A DNA stretch of 64,000 bases from Pyrenophora tritici-repentis (lineage: Eukaryota; Ascomycota; Dothideomycetes; Pleosporales; Pleosporaceae). The position numbers and the translations under genes are program-made. The stretch is taken from the NCBI RefSeq assembly GCF_003171515.1, contig NC_089391.1:4154001-4218000 (forward strand), read 5' to 3'. Of this stretch, positions 35,201 to 46,995 are shown in pieces. A model generated the notes under the pieces. That model had not been told where the DNA came from and ran no database searches. It saw only the letters and a program-made list of their open reading frames with translations. Position 1 is the first letter of the stretch. Every line of letters starts with the position of its first letter.

Positions 35201-37088
35201 ACATGGTTGGCAAGCGAGCGGCCCACGCAAGCGAGCGGCCCACGCAAGCGAGCGGCCCACGCAAGCGAGCGGCCCACCCCACCAACTTTTGCAACTTCAA
35301 AGCGATACATCTCAACAACGCGATAATATTATTGCTAGATAGTAATACAGTAGATTACTCTATATTAATAGTATTAGTGTTGCATGTGCGTGAGTTGTGC
35401 CTAGTCTCCTTGCACCTGGTGCAGCGCCTTTGAGCCCGCTGGCTGACGCCTGATCGTGCTCCTCCTTGACGCTCTTCATGAGCAATCTGCTGGTCAGCCT
35501 CATTTTGAGCCAGTATATCCTCTCCAGCTCCTTTTGTAAGTACTCCATGCTTCTGTATATGCTTTTTAGAGCGCCGCCTACGCGCTGACGCTGCGCTGTT
35601 GGCTTTCTCAAGACTAGAGATCCGATCCCGCATTAGCTCAGAAGAGAGCATTATCACCTCAGCGCCTTTCTTTAGCTGGTCAATTGCTATAATAATTGAA
35701 GCTGGTGATGAGCTCTTGTGCTGGCGCACGCGCTCACGTATGAGGCTTGACTGAGCCTCAAGCTTACGCGCGTTGCTCGGCGTTTGAGCTACCCAGGGAG
35801 CCTCTGGTAGAGCTGCTGGAGGAGTAGGTGTACGCAGCTGTACATCTACCTTTGATAGAACAGCCTCTAGTTGTAGAGGAACAAGGCCTGCGCCGCGGAA
35901 GGCTGAGCAGATGTTGGCTAGCGTGAAGGCGCGATTGAATGCTATCTTAAATGCTGGCAGAAACTCTAGCTTAGTGATGTGGTTGATGTGGTTGCGCATG
36001 AGGCTCTCCACCTCACGGCTGTACGCGCGCTTTAATGGCGAGAAGCAGCCAACATCAAGCGGCTGGAGTAGGTGGGATGAGTGAGGTGGCATACAAAGCG
36101 TGTAGATGTTGTTCTCTTTGCAGAGCTCCTGGAACGCTAGAGATTGGTGGCTCTTATGGCCATCAACAATAAGCAGGCGACGCGCGCCTATGCTACGAGC
36201 CTGCGTGTGAGCGTTAAAGTGCTTTAGCCACTCAACTCCAAGCTCATTATTCGTCCAGCCATTGTCGCTGACTGCGATCGCCCAGTCGCGTGGGATCTTA
36301 GCTTCCTCGTACCAGGCTGATAGGTGGTACTGGCTAGCGAAGATGAGGAACGGTGGGACTAACCAGCCAGCAGCGCTGATAGCAGCGATTAGCGTTACCC
36401 ACTCGCGATTGCCTGGCTGAAGAGTCTTCGGCCTACCTCTCCTTTCTGCTCCTGTTATAACTAGCTGCGTTGTAATCTTGCCTATTATAAAGCCAGCTTC
36501 ATCAAAGTTGTAGACGTCCTCATCGCAGATGCCGTACTTGGCTTTTGTCTCCTCTACAAGCTTAAACCAGGTCCTAATTAGGGCTGGATCCTCACATAGA
36601 GCTCTCTGCCTATCGTACGCTTGGTTAAAACACGTCCGAAGACTGTCTGTACGCTTGACAAAGTTGGCTGGCCACTTCTGCCCAACCTGGCTAGTGCCGC
36701 GCGCAGCTAGCAGCTTATCAGCCATATCACGTATAGCTGCGTAGGTAGGCGCAAATCCACGCTGATCTAGCTGAAGTATATGGCTGATAATCACCTCCTC
36801 TTCTCTCTGGGTAAGCTTCCTTGAGTTGGGCTGGCAATCTGCGCGCGCAGGCTTACCAGCGCGTCGGCGTCGGAGCGTCGTTCGGGGGACTTCAAATGTC
36901 TGCGCAGCATCTCTTATAGACTGAATTTGGCTTCTATTGATAGCTGAGATTGCAAGGTGTATATTAACCTCAGAAGAGGTTGGTGGGGCTTGAATTGGGG
37001 GAGCCATAATAGGGAGGAGTTTACAAGGCGCAGAAAGTTGGTGGGGTGGGCCGCTCGCTTGCGTGGGCCGCTCGCTTGCCAACCATGT
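35201..37088 (-). mobile_element. Intact pogo transposon pogo-2A
   Basis: TIRs begin ACATGGTTGGCAAGCGAGC; TA at 35199-35200 and 37089-37090. 1888 bp. The left TIR has four tandem 17-bp GCAAGCGAGCGGCCCAC units, the right one two. Apart from those 34 bp it appears identical to pogo-2B (46996-48849, 1854 bp). Confidence 0.95.
35355..37007 (-). CDS. pogo-2A transposase
   Basis: 550 codons from ATG 37007-37005; the frame is open through the TIR upstream, where only TTG could start. Order as in pogo-1: HTH ([20 protein letters not shown]), CENP-B-like HTH, catalytic [17 protein letters not shown] and [13 protein letters not shown], basic coiled tail, and CCHC knuckle ([14 protein letters not shown]). 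The protein is identical along its full length to that of pogo-2B, with no stop and no RIP, so the family was recently mobile. About 80% similar by eye to pogo-1. Confidence 0.94.
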   Translation of the reverse strand: MAPPIQAPPTSSEVNIHLAISAINRSQIQSIRDAAQTFEVPRTTLRRRRAGKPARADCQPNSRKLTQREEEVIISHILQLDQRGFAPTYAAIRDMADKLLAARGTSQVGQKWPANFVKRTDSLRTCFNQAYDRQRALCEDPALIRTWFKLVEETKAKYGICDEDVYNFDEAGFIIGKITTQLVITGAERRGRPKTLQPGNREWVTLIAAISAAGWLVPPFLIFASQYHLSAWYEEAKIPRDWAIAVSDNGWTNNELGVEWLKHFNAHTQARSIGARRLLIVDGHKSHQSLAFQELCKENNIYTLCMPPHSSHLLQPLDVGCFSPLKRAYSREVESLMRNHINHITKLEFLPAFKIAFNRAFTLANICSAFRGAGLVPLQLEAVLSKVDVQLRTPTPPAALPEAPWVAQTPSNARKLEAQSSLIRERVRQHKSSSPASIIIAIDQLKKGAEVIMLSSELMRDRISSLEKANSAASARRRRSKKHIQKHGVLTKGAGEDILAQNEADQQIAHEERQGGARSGVSQRAQRRCTRCKETRHNSRTCNTNTINIE

Positions 37089-38667
37089 TATTAGTACTAT
37101 CCTAGAAAAGTCTTCTAGATCTATTACAGACGCTTTACAATGTATTAAGAAGAAAAAAAGTACTTCTTTACTTCTTTCTAAGCCTAAACTAGGTCGCCCT
37201 TCTAAGATCTTTAAAAGAGCTACTAGAGTAGTTAATAGAGACCTAGAACGAAGTCCTAAAAAGACAAATCAACGCATTTTAGAAGAGAACAATCTCGATT
37301 TCTCTACTAGAAGCCTACAACGCCTATTAAAAGTAGAGAAATACTCTGTTTCTACTGCTAAGAAAAAACAGCTTTTAAACGCAAAAAAAGCTGCTCTACA
37401 GAATAAATACGCTAAGAAGACACTTAAAACTCTAAAACATATACACTTTAACAAAGTTTTATTTTCAGACGAGTCTTCTATACAGCGAAGACGCGGTGCT
37501 AGGCAAGAATACGTTAGAAAGAGAAGAAACAAGAGAACTGGCAAAGAACAAGTCTCTACAGCTAATTCAAGTGAGTTTAAAAAAATCTGAAGAACTTATT
37601 TGATTCTCCTAAAAATCTAGTATTTTTCTAGTTTTTTAGATTATTTTTATCTAGCTTACTAGCTAAGTTATAGCCCGAGACATTACTATCTCTGTTTGGG
37701 GAGCTATTTGGTTAGGTAGAAGATCTAAGTTATATATAACTAGAACGCCACAAGAACCGAGAAGCTTTACCAATACACGATATATACGAGAGGTTTTAAA
37801 TCCAATTGTTAAACCTCTTTTCAAAAGATGTAAGAAAGCATTACTTTATTTACAGCTTTAAAAGACTCTAACTAAGTTATTTTCAATTATTATTCAAAAC
37901 TTCTTTTAGATATGGAAAGCTGACATTCTTTTCTATCTAGGGCGGAAATTTCAGCAAGACAACGCCAAGATTCATAAAACGCCAGCAGTTATTTCTTGGT
38001 TTTCAAGAAATAGGATTCCTCTTTTTGAGCATCCTACCTATAGCCTAGATCTAAATCCTATCGAAAACGTTTGGAGTCTACTTAAAAATAGACTTGTTAG
38101 AAGATCTACTGCCTCTTTAGGCGTAGGTCAAAGTATAAAGGCAGTAGAATTGTTTAAAAAAGCAATTTTAGAAGAGTGGGAGCAAATACCGCAAGAGGCA
38201 ATAGATAACTGTATTACGTCTTTACCTAGACGTTATACTGCGGTAAAACAAGCTAAAGGTTGGTATACTAAGTACTAGTTACTAGATCTAGCTAGTTTAA
38301 TATACTAAAAGCTTGAAAATTTACTTTCTTATCTAACTATTGCAATAGCTGATAGAATAGCTCTAAACTACATTATACTATTCATTGATATGTATGTAAT
38401 AACATATGAAATTTCTAGCCAAAAAGATACTCTAAATAAAAAGTTGTAGCTAGAAAAGAGCAGAGCTTTTTAGTATACTTAAGCACTGCCAAAGTTACAC
38501 AGATCTAAGCTTACTGATCAGCCTTTTGAATAAGCTAGCCTAAAGAAGAAGATCTTCGCTTTCCAGAACACTAAAAGCTAAAGTTCTAGCTAGTCTAGTT
38601 GTCTAGATATATAGCTTTAAAAAAGATAGCTTTTTTAATGTTGTTTTCTTTTTGTCACCCTACTGTA

Positions 38668-39056
38668 ATTCTTTATTATTAAGTACATCCGTAAGTTTAA
38701 TTACTTATTCCTTTAGTATCTTATTCTTATTCTTCCCTATATAGAAACGAGTCTCGTTAAAAGATATATCGCGAGAAGTAATTACTTAATTAGTAATAGA
38801 TCCATGTCTTATAGAGATTAGACGTTTTATAGCTAACTAAATATCTAATATAGCCCCTTAGATTAACTTTAAATCTACGACAATCTCGTCCTACTACGCG
38901 GTCCTGATCTAAGGGATATGCGCGATAGCTATAGGCATAGATCCTACTCTAATCTAGTCGCAGATCCGCGGTGCAGTGTCTAATCTACGTAGGCTCGTAC
39001 TATCTAAAGTACCACCTAAACTAGCTCTTAAGGATTTTATTAGGAGATCAGTACTA
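38668..39056 (-). pseudogene. RIP-mutated Copia integrase C-terminal region
   Basis: Minus-strand translation, ignoring stops, gives RGYIRYLVSYKTSNLYKTWI and a following RDSFLY-like segment, matching the GYxxxxKxYRxW region after the Copia integrase core. Strongly AT-rich. Probably continuous with 40911 onward before pogo-3 inserted. Confidence 0.6.
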
Positions 39057-40910
39057 ACATGTTTTATAAGCGAGTTGTCAATACAAGCGAGTCGTCAGCC
39101 CCACCAACTTTTACAACTTTAAAGCGACGCATCTTAACAACGCGATAATATTATTGCTATATATTAATACAGTAGATTACTCTATATTAATAGTATCAGT
39201 CTTGCATGTGCGCGAGTTGTGCCCAGTCTCCTTGCACCTAGTGCAGCGCCTTTAAGCCCGCTAGCTGAGGCCTAATCTCGCTCCTCCTTAACGCTCTTTA
39301 TAAGCAATCTGCTAGTTAGCCTTATTTTAAGCTAGTATATCCTCTCTAGCTCCCTTTGTGAGTACTCTATGCTTCTATATACGCCTTTTAGAGCGCCGCC
39401 TACGCGCTGAAGCTGCGCTGTTAGCTCTCTTAAGACTAGAGATCTAATCGCGCATTAGGTTAGCAGAGAGTATTATCACCTTAGCGCCCTTCTTTAGCTA
39501 GTCAATCGCCTTAATAATTAATGCTAGTAATAAGCTCTTGTGCTAGCGCACGCGCTTACGTATGAGGCTTAACTAAGCCTTAAGCTTACGCGCGTTGCTC
39601 AGCGTTTAAGCTACCTAGGGAGCCTTTAGCAAAGCTGCTAGAGGAGTAGGTGTACGCAGCTGTACATCTAGCTTTAATAGAACAGCCTCTAGTTGTAGAG
39701 GAACAAGACCTAAGCTGCGGAAGGCTAAGCAGATGTTAGCTAGTGTAAATGCTTTACTAAACGCTATCTTAAATGCTGGCAGAAACTCTAGCTTAGTGAT
39801 GTGTTTAATGTAGTTACGCACAAGGCTCTCCACCTTACGCCTGTACGCGCGCTTTAATAGCGAGAAGCAGCTAATATTAAGTAGCTAGAGTAGGTAAGAT
39901 AAGTAAGGAGGCATACAAAGCGTATAGATATTGTTCTCCTTATAGAGCTCCTAGAACTCTAGAGATTAGTAGCTCTTATAGCTATTAATAATAAGCAGGC
40001 GACGCGCGCCTATACTACGAGCCTGCGTGTGAGTGTTGAAGTGCTTTAGCTACTTAACTTTAAGCTTATTATTCGTTTAGCTATTGTCGCTAACTGCGAT
40101 CGCATAGTCGCGTAGGATCTTAGCTTCCTCGTACTAGGCTAATAGGTAGTACTAGCCAGCGAAGATAAGAAACAGTAGGACTAACCAGCCAGCTGCGTTA
40201 ATCGCAGCGATTAACGTTACCCACTCACGATTGCCTAGCTAAATAGCCTTTGGCCTGCCTCTCCTTTCTAACGCTGTTACAACAAGCTAAGTCGTAATCT
40301 TACTTATTATAAAGCTAGCTTTATTAAAGTTGTAGACGTCCTTATCGCAGATGCTGTACTTCGCCTTTGTCTCCTCTATAAGCTTAAACTAGCTTCGGAT
40401 AAGGGCTAGATTCTTACAGAGAGCTCTCTGCCTATTATACGCTCGGTTAAAACACGTCTTAAGACTGTCTGTACGCTAAACAAAGTTGCGCGGCTAGTGG
40501 ACGCTGACCTAGCTAGCGCCGCGCGCAGCTAGTAGCTTATTAGCTATATCCTGTACAGCTGCGTAGGTAGGCGGAAATCTACGCTAATCTAGGTGAAGTA
40601 TATAGCTAATAATCACCTCCTCTTCTCTCTTCGTAAGCTTCTTTAAGTTAGGCTAGCAATCGCGTTAGGTAGGTCAACTAGCGCGTCGGTCGCGCATTGT
40701 TATACGAGGGACGCTATAGATTGAAGCAGCGCTGCTTTTAGACTGAATCTGCCCTGCTTTGATAGAGCTAATAGCAAGCTTGATATTAGCTTCGTTTGAA
40801 GATACTTGAGGAGCGCGGCGTGGAGGCATTGCGTGTTAAGATAGAGTAGGTGATTGAAGTTGGTGGGGCTGACGACTAGCTTGTATTGACGACTCGCTTA
40901 TAAAACATGT
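39057..40910 (-). mobile_element. RIP-mutated pogo copy pogo-3
   Basis: TIRs ACATGTTTTATAAGCGAGT (left) and the matching right end, TA at 39055-39056 and 40911-40912, 1854 bp, the same length as pogo-2B. Subterminal repeats are still visible (AAGCGAGTTGTC, CAAGCGAGTCGTC). Confidence 0.9.
39200..40829 (-). pseudogene. pogo-3 transposase remnant
   Basis: Collinear with pogo-1 and pogo-2 transposase on the minus strand from ATG 40829-40827. Many codons are converted to TAA/TAG by G-to-A and C-to-T changes (for example CAG to TAG and TGG to TAG). A 72-codon open stretch at 39615-39833 keeps the [16 protein letters not shown] region. Confidence 0.88.
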
Positions 40911-42764
40911 TAATAGACTATAGTAAGGCTTCTTACGTATAAGTAAGCTACCGCATCTATAATCTTAGGCTAAAGCTTCTTAGAGAAGTTTGCGCTAAGG
41001 CGTATCTTTATTAACTTCGTAATTAGCTCTTAGCCTACCTACTCTGCTAAGCTATTTAGCTTATATGTATATAGTAGAGGACTAAAGATTATAATTTTCT
41101 TCTCTTTAGCCTATTCCTTATATCTTAATAGCCCTCTCTAAGGCAACGTAGTAGTAGTAGTATTTTAATAGATTTCTATAATCTGTAATCCGTACTTCTA
41201 TTTATATCTAAGCTTGAAAAGCTATAACTACCTATGTAATCTTTAACAGAGTCCTTCCTTAAATATTATAATTAAAGATTTTACCTAAAAATCCTTCTTT
41301 AATAATGAGAGCGAACTGCTTATTCGACCGTCCCTTTGAAAGATTAAATAGATCCTACGAGACTTAATAGAATAGTAAGGGGGATCGGTCTCTTAGTCTC
41401 TAAGAGATCACCTATGTAGCATAGGTTATAGCATAATACTTACACTCTAGCTATTCAGTGCCTTTAAACTTGACATTCTAGGCAGCTCAGGCGAGTGCCT
41501 ATAAATTTTTCTAACTTAGATAGCCTAATCTTTAATACTATAAAAACTTAATATCTAATAAAAGTTTTAGCTAAGCTAGTTGTCTTATACTATTTACTAA
41601 TAGTAGTATAGAAGGATAACAGAATAGCTTATATTTAATAAAGACTAGGTTATAGGTAACGTAGAGCTTTCTAAGGAAAATGCTGTACTCTTTATCTCTA
41701 GGATAGATAGTCTAATTATTACTAGTGTACTAGAATCCAGCCTTCCTAAGTAAAGCTTTAGAAATAATATTAACATAAAATCCTTCAATAACTATCATAT
41801 CCTTAAGTAATAGGTCTTAAAGACTATCTAGTCTATTAAAGAAATCTTTAAATAGTTAATTACCTACCCCTAAAACTAGCAAAGATTATGTACTAGCCTT
41901 AACTATTAGGTAGTCTAAGCACTTCTTATAAGTTCCTAAGACTAATAGGTCCTAATTATTAGTAAGGTAGAGCGCGCTACCGCTATCGAAGATTGTGCTA
42001 TAAGAAAATAGGTAACCACTATAGTTAAGGTTGAATATAGTATTACTTAGATCTCTTAAAGTGCGAGGATTAATGATATAAGCTATAATAGTATTTATAG
42101 TCTTAGACTTCTTAGACGCTTACTAAGTAGAATAAACTTTCTATCTAGCTTATTTTAGCTGTATAAGTAGCGTTAAGAACTAAAAACTTTAAAGCCTTTA
42201 GTTAATTATCTAGTATCTGTGTCAGATAGATAGATTAGAGTAGGTCCTAGATTACATTTAATAGGCTCTTAATAATAAGATAGCTTACTAGGTTAATATA
42301 GATTAAACTTTTATAGTCCTCTAGTTAATCCTCTAGAGTTTCCTCTACTTAGACTAGATCTACCGCTAAACGTAGAGAATACTTTAGTCAATCTACCCTT
42401 TTCGCTAGATGCTTTGTGCTCTTATATTGTTAAATTAAACACTTTGGCTATATTATTAAGGCTTATAGTTAGCTAACCTATAGCTAACGCGGTCGTGAAT
42501 ATTTATTACAAATTACGTGCCTAATTAGGAGCGATCTTTACTACTAACGCATCTAGAAAGTTAGTAATAGCAAGATAACCCTTAACTTTGTAAAGTTCGA
42601 ACGCTTAAGCTTTCGTATAGAGAGCCTACAGATCGTTACACCATTTATCTATATTAGATTAACTAGTTTTGGCCTTCTCTACGTAAGCCTTATTTTAGAT
42701 GCGTAGGAGGTTCTTAGTGTTCGAATCTAATAGCGAGAGATGCTTCTTGAGCGTTTAACTACAG
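40911..42764 (-). pseudogene. RIP-mutated Copia: gag, protease, integrase remnants
   Basis: Minus strand. At 40930-41100 an integrase segment is readable (NSLAExVGxELITK ... PKIIDAVAYLY, the Copia NGxxER...W.EA..TA.YL.N region). Near 41970-42010 is a protease-like FDSGSALYLTNN. 42240-42764 matches the Copia gag-like relic at 62640-63170. It is full of stops and was split by pogo-3. Confidence 0.6.
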
Positions 42765-43055
42765 CCTCCTCAGTCTTTATTAGATTTATTAATTCAGGCT
42801 AGCAATCTGCTTGTAAAGGTCGTCTAGCGCGTCAATAGCTTAGTGTTGTTTAAGAGACGTTAGAGATAGCTATAGCGCGTCGTAAGAAGAGTCTCACATC
42901 TTCTTTAAGAGCTTAAAGGGTAGTCTGTATCTAACATTTATTAGAAGGTTCTATCTAGTATTGTTGTTAAGGCATCGCGTACATAGGTAGAGTTAGTGGG
43001 GGCTTAGCAAAAGTGTCCCGCCAACCCGTGTCGCCCGCTAACCCGTTAGGTACGT
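42765..43055 (-). mobile_element. Truncated pogo-type remnant
   Basis: The right end (TIR with CGTACCTAACGGGTTAGCGG on the minus strand and a doubled subterminal motif, TA at 43056-43057) and about 200 bp resembling a pogo transposase N-terminus. It interrupts the Copia gag relic. The left end is missing. Confidence 0.6.
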
Positions 43056-43056
43056 T

Positions 43057-43704
43057 ATAGGGAACTATATTATAAAGGCTAATAAATAAGTAAAATAAGA
43101 ATGATAAGAAACTCTTATAGAAGGGCTAAGTCTTTATCTATATTAGGATATTACGAAGAAAGGTTTTAGCGTTATATACATTAAGTCTAGTAAAGAAGTC
43201 TATAAGGGCTTCTTTCTAAGGCTAGGTAGTAACCTTAGGGGTTAACCTAGTCTCTAAGGTTCTTCTTCCTCTAACAAATTAGTACTCATAATAGTTAAGC
43301 TAACACTAATTAGATTCGTTTAAGAGCAGGATTATTAATTACTCTAGGGATTAGAAAGACTAGAAAGCTAGTCTGGTATATATATATAATAAATTAATCC
43401 ATTAGTATAGATCTAGAGTCTTTAAGTCCTAATCTAATTACGTAATTATCCGATGTCTAACATTAAGTCTATTTCCGCGACTCACCCCCTAGTCTAACGC
43501 CGTATTAAAACGTAAGACTACTAATTGTATAAGTTAGATAACTTATCATAGTACCTCTCTATCCTTTTAGTTCTCTATAAGTTCGTACTAACTAATGCGC
43601 CCCTCTAAAGGTATAAAGGCTGCTCCTCTAGTTACTTTTGAGTATCACACCTCATTCCTTTAAGCTTTTTTTAGAAAATATACCTACTGTATAATTATAA
43701 GTTC
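43057..43704. repeat. Copia 5' end relic: leader and LTR-like repeat
   Basis: 43300-43700 is a RIP-mutated copy of 63190-63566, recognisable from TCCATTTCCGCGAC-type and GGCATAAAAGCTGCTCCTCT-type segments. 43057-43299 is unassigned AT-rich sequence, probably gag start and leader. Confidence 0.55.
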
Positions 43705-46079
43705 TCCTTTCTATTCCTATAAAATACTCAAAAAACAAGTGTTCGCAGCTAGTATGTGCGGCTGCTAAGTTCCTTCTAGTAGCTTTAACTAGTCTCTTAA
43801 AATAATCAATTACTAATTGTATAGCGGTCTAAAAAGTCGTCTTAGATAGGCTATATTATACTAGACCTTCTACTCCTATATATAGAAACCTGCTAAAAAA
43901 TTAACATCTGTATTAGTTAATATCCTAGTCTTAAGTCCTTTCGTAGTTAAGTAGTTACTCTTACGTTTTAAAAACTTCGTAACGTGCGTAGTAATAATTG
44001 ATAATCCTTACGCTATAAATAGTTATAGCGTATTTATTATACTAAGAACTAGTTAGCGAGTAAGATACAAGCAACGCTAAAAGCGTTGCTTTGCTAAACT
44101 AGCGCTAATATCTAATATTACTACCTATAGCTTAGTCCTTTACTTAGCTGCTGTATATTTTCTACTCTACTATTATCATAATCCTTACTATCGCCTTTAC
44201 TGTGCACTATTACCCCTTCGTATTTCTACATAGCACGCTCTCTACTCTTCTCGCCTTTATTCTCCTTCGCCCTCTCTACTTGTCTTCGTCGTCGCCGCTC
44301 TAGTTAAAGTAAGTTTAAGCAGCTACGCAGTAGTAAGTAAGTAAGATACTAATAAAATATAGCCTAGAACTACTTATAGTAAGGCTGCTTAACGATCTAA
44401 TATTCAATAAACTTATAACTCTAAGAGTACTACCCCTAGTAGCTCGCGTTTAATTAGCGCTCCCTATTCTACTACTAGTAATCACTCTACGCTTAAGTTT
44501 TGTCGCTAGACTATCTCTCTGATTAGTAATAATATAAGCCTATTTACCTCTTTATCTATTAAAAAGTAATACAACTCGTAAGCTAGTACTATCTATAAGC
44601 TCGCCTAGGAGCGTTACTTTAAGTACTAGGCTTTAAATAAGAGTAATAGGCTTTATTATAATTTAGCTGATAGTAAGAGTAGTTACTGCGAGGCCTATAA
44701 GAGCTTTATATATACTCTAGTATAAGTGTCGCGCTAGGTTCCTAATCTTAATTAGATTAGCTAATGCTATTCTTAGCAATAAGTTTATTACTAGTAATAT
44801 TCACGCCTCTATAAAGTAAGGCATGCGTAAGTAGTATAAGTACGCTCCCTTTATAAGTAATACTCTAGTTAATTAATAGCTTACGTATAGCTAATAGGGT
44901 TATCTAGTATATTATTAAAAAGTACTATAATATTATCTTTAAGATAATACAAAAGCTTAATAATTATATTCAGTCTAAGCGTCTATCTACTTACGCTTCT
45001 AAGAAGGCCCCTATCTCTAATAATAACAATAATCAATTCGTTTCTAAAGAGGAGGATATTGCTTTTGATATTTATAAATACTATACCTACTCTTCTTAAA
45101 AAGAGGAGGACTATATTAATCTTTCTAGCGAGGCTAACTACAATACGCCTACTTATAAGGCGGGCATCTCTCGCTAGGATAAGTATAATCCTTTTTTCAA
45201 ATTATAGGCTTTCTACTAGTCCTTCGTCTGCTTAAAAGTTTGAGCGTCTTACGATTCCTAATCGCGCTACTATTCGTTGTAAGTCTATTCAAGACTTTAC
45301 TTATTATATTTGTAAGATAACTAATAAGTTTGCTAAGAAGCTTAAGCGTAATAAACTTAGGTTTTTTTCTTTTCTATTAATCTCTTGCTCCTTAGGTAAG
45401 CCTCGCTAATAACGCATTCTAGCTAATTAAGGCCTTTAGCCTTAAGCTTTATATGGTAAATTCCTGATCAGACTAATTTCTTTAAATCTCGCTTTATAAA
45501 TCAGCGATTTATTGTTTCGTATCTTAAAGTTTAAATTATACTTCAAACTTCTTAATCTGTTATTAGCTTAAAGACTTTATGAGACTGTTAGCTAGCAATA
45601 AGCTAGTCTCTAGGTACTCTACATGGAACGATCTCTTTACGTACTCCTACCTAAGCTATATATTCTAAATGTCTATATATTATAGTCTTATTATAAATCA
45701 CTTATTCTTCCTCGTAACTAGCTAAATCGTTTGTTAATTATTTAACTAGATCTTCTAAATATCCCTAAGATTAAGGGTTAGTTTTTTAAAGAAGCGCTTA
45801 AGAGCTATAGCTTCCTTGGCTATATACTTAAGAGTAAGGAGTTTAGCTTTAGTAGTTAAGGTAGTTACTATACTCTAGCGCGTTGCTTTCTAGAAGATCG
45901 CGCTACTAAAGAGCATCGTAATATAGCTATATAATAATCGACGTGTTTCTAAATTATACGCAAACGACGCGTAACTATAGATAACTAGGTCCAGTTTATT
46001 ATAGCACCTATACTAGATAGTATCCTATTAAGTCTTATATAAGTATAGAATTATATATTCTACTGCATTTATATATTAA
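43705..46079. repeat. Strongly RIP-mutated DNA, no identifiable gene
   Basis: AT-rich with frequent stops in all frames. I see fragments of formerly coding sequence (for example 44500-45350) but cannot assign a family. Confidence 0.5.
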
Positions 46080-46740
46080 TTGTTTAAAATAGTTAGGAAA
46101 TGTAATAGCCTAGAGACACTAAAGGCTACGTTAGATCTAAGCATAATAGCCGTATATAGGACTAATCTAACTCTTTCTTAGTATACCTTAATCTACTACT
46201 TAGTTACCTCTCTATTAGACTTAATTATTTCTTCTAATAGTGGTAAAGTAGAAGAGACTATTTTATTCTTTAAGTTAAACTTCTTAGTAATCTTATTAAT
46301 ATACGTATTATAGAGCAAGGTGATTATCTAAGAGTCTTAGTCTCAAATAACCCTAACTCTAAAGAACCACTTAACTAATCTTTATACCTTTATCTTATAC
46401 AATAAAATAATTACTTTCTATAATTCTATGGCTTAATTCTTAAACTTTTTATACAATAGAAGTAGGATATTATCTATATGGATTAGTAATAAGTACTTAC
46501 AATCCTTATCTAAGAATAAGTAGGGCTCATCCTTTAAGTACTCTGGTCCTGCTTTCTTAAGCGATCTAAAGAACTCCTTATACTCGAGGACTAGTACTTG
46601 TCTTAATCTATACAACGCCCGATTAAGTTAAATATGTATTTTAGGTTTGTCAGATCTATTAGGTAGCTAATAGAATATAGAATTCTCTATTATAATTATA
46701 GCATTTAAGAATAGTCTTATAATATCAAATTATGTAACAT
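46080..46740 (-). pseudogene. RIP-mutated Copia reverse transcriptase fragment
   Basis: Minus strand reads LNRALYRLRQVLVLEYKEFF then KDCKYLLLIHIDNILLL, corresponding to the Copia RT LxxALYGLxQxPRxW and YVDDxL (here HIDNIL) motifs. Stops elsewhere. It continues beyond the mini-TRIM into 48983-50109. Confidence 0.7.
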
Positions 46741-46995
46741 CCTGTCGCAGGAATATATATATTCTCTAGCCGTAACGCTCAAAGATTAGTCTTTTTGCGT
46801 TTCGACAGTTATGAGACCTTCTTCCGCTCTCGCTACCTAAGTTTCGAGTTTTCGGCCACCTACTTATGTGGGTGACCTTAAGCGAGTAAGCAAAAAATAA
46901 GTCTCGGAAATATAAGAATTTCGAATAGGGCTACTCTCCTATTATTTAAAGGAGACTTTTTTATTATAAGTAAAGAGACCTTAATATTATTAGTA

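Larger units (their letters stand above)
27635..38278 (+). pseudogene. Tc1-2 transposase, split by Gypsy-4 and pogo-2A
   Basis: ATG at 27635; the first codons lie before Gypsy-4, ten codons sit between Gypsy-4 and pogo-2A (35167-35200), and the rest runs from 37089. Readable parts: HTH with KLGRPSKIFKRATR, FSDESSIQRR (first catalytic Asp), SVWGAIW, FQQDNAKIHKT (second Asp) and HPTYSLDLNPIENVW (third acidic residue), with stop at 38276-38278. A probable intron at 37571-37667 (GTGAGT...AG) has its 3' AG at the same place in Tc1-1. A second intron or a damaged stretch lies at about 37826-37909; I could not join it in frame. The two insertions prevent function. Confidence 0.85.
27182..38665 (+). 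mobile_element. Tc1/mariner-type transposon Tc1-2, heavily nested
   Basis: Ends CAGTAGGGTGACAAAAAGAA (27182 inward, complement to 38665) flanked by TA (27180-27181, 38666-38667). Removing Gypsy-4 (27679-35166, TSD attct) and pogo-2A (35201-37088, TSD TA) leaves about 2.1 kb with a transposase gene whose N-terminal frame is continuous across both sites. Confidence 0.9.

Noticed and set aside
35205..35275. Evenly spaced 17-bp repeats, CRISPR-like at first sight
   Set aside because: They are directly adjacent pogo subterminal repeats without spacers, in a eukaryotic genome.
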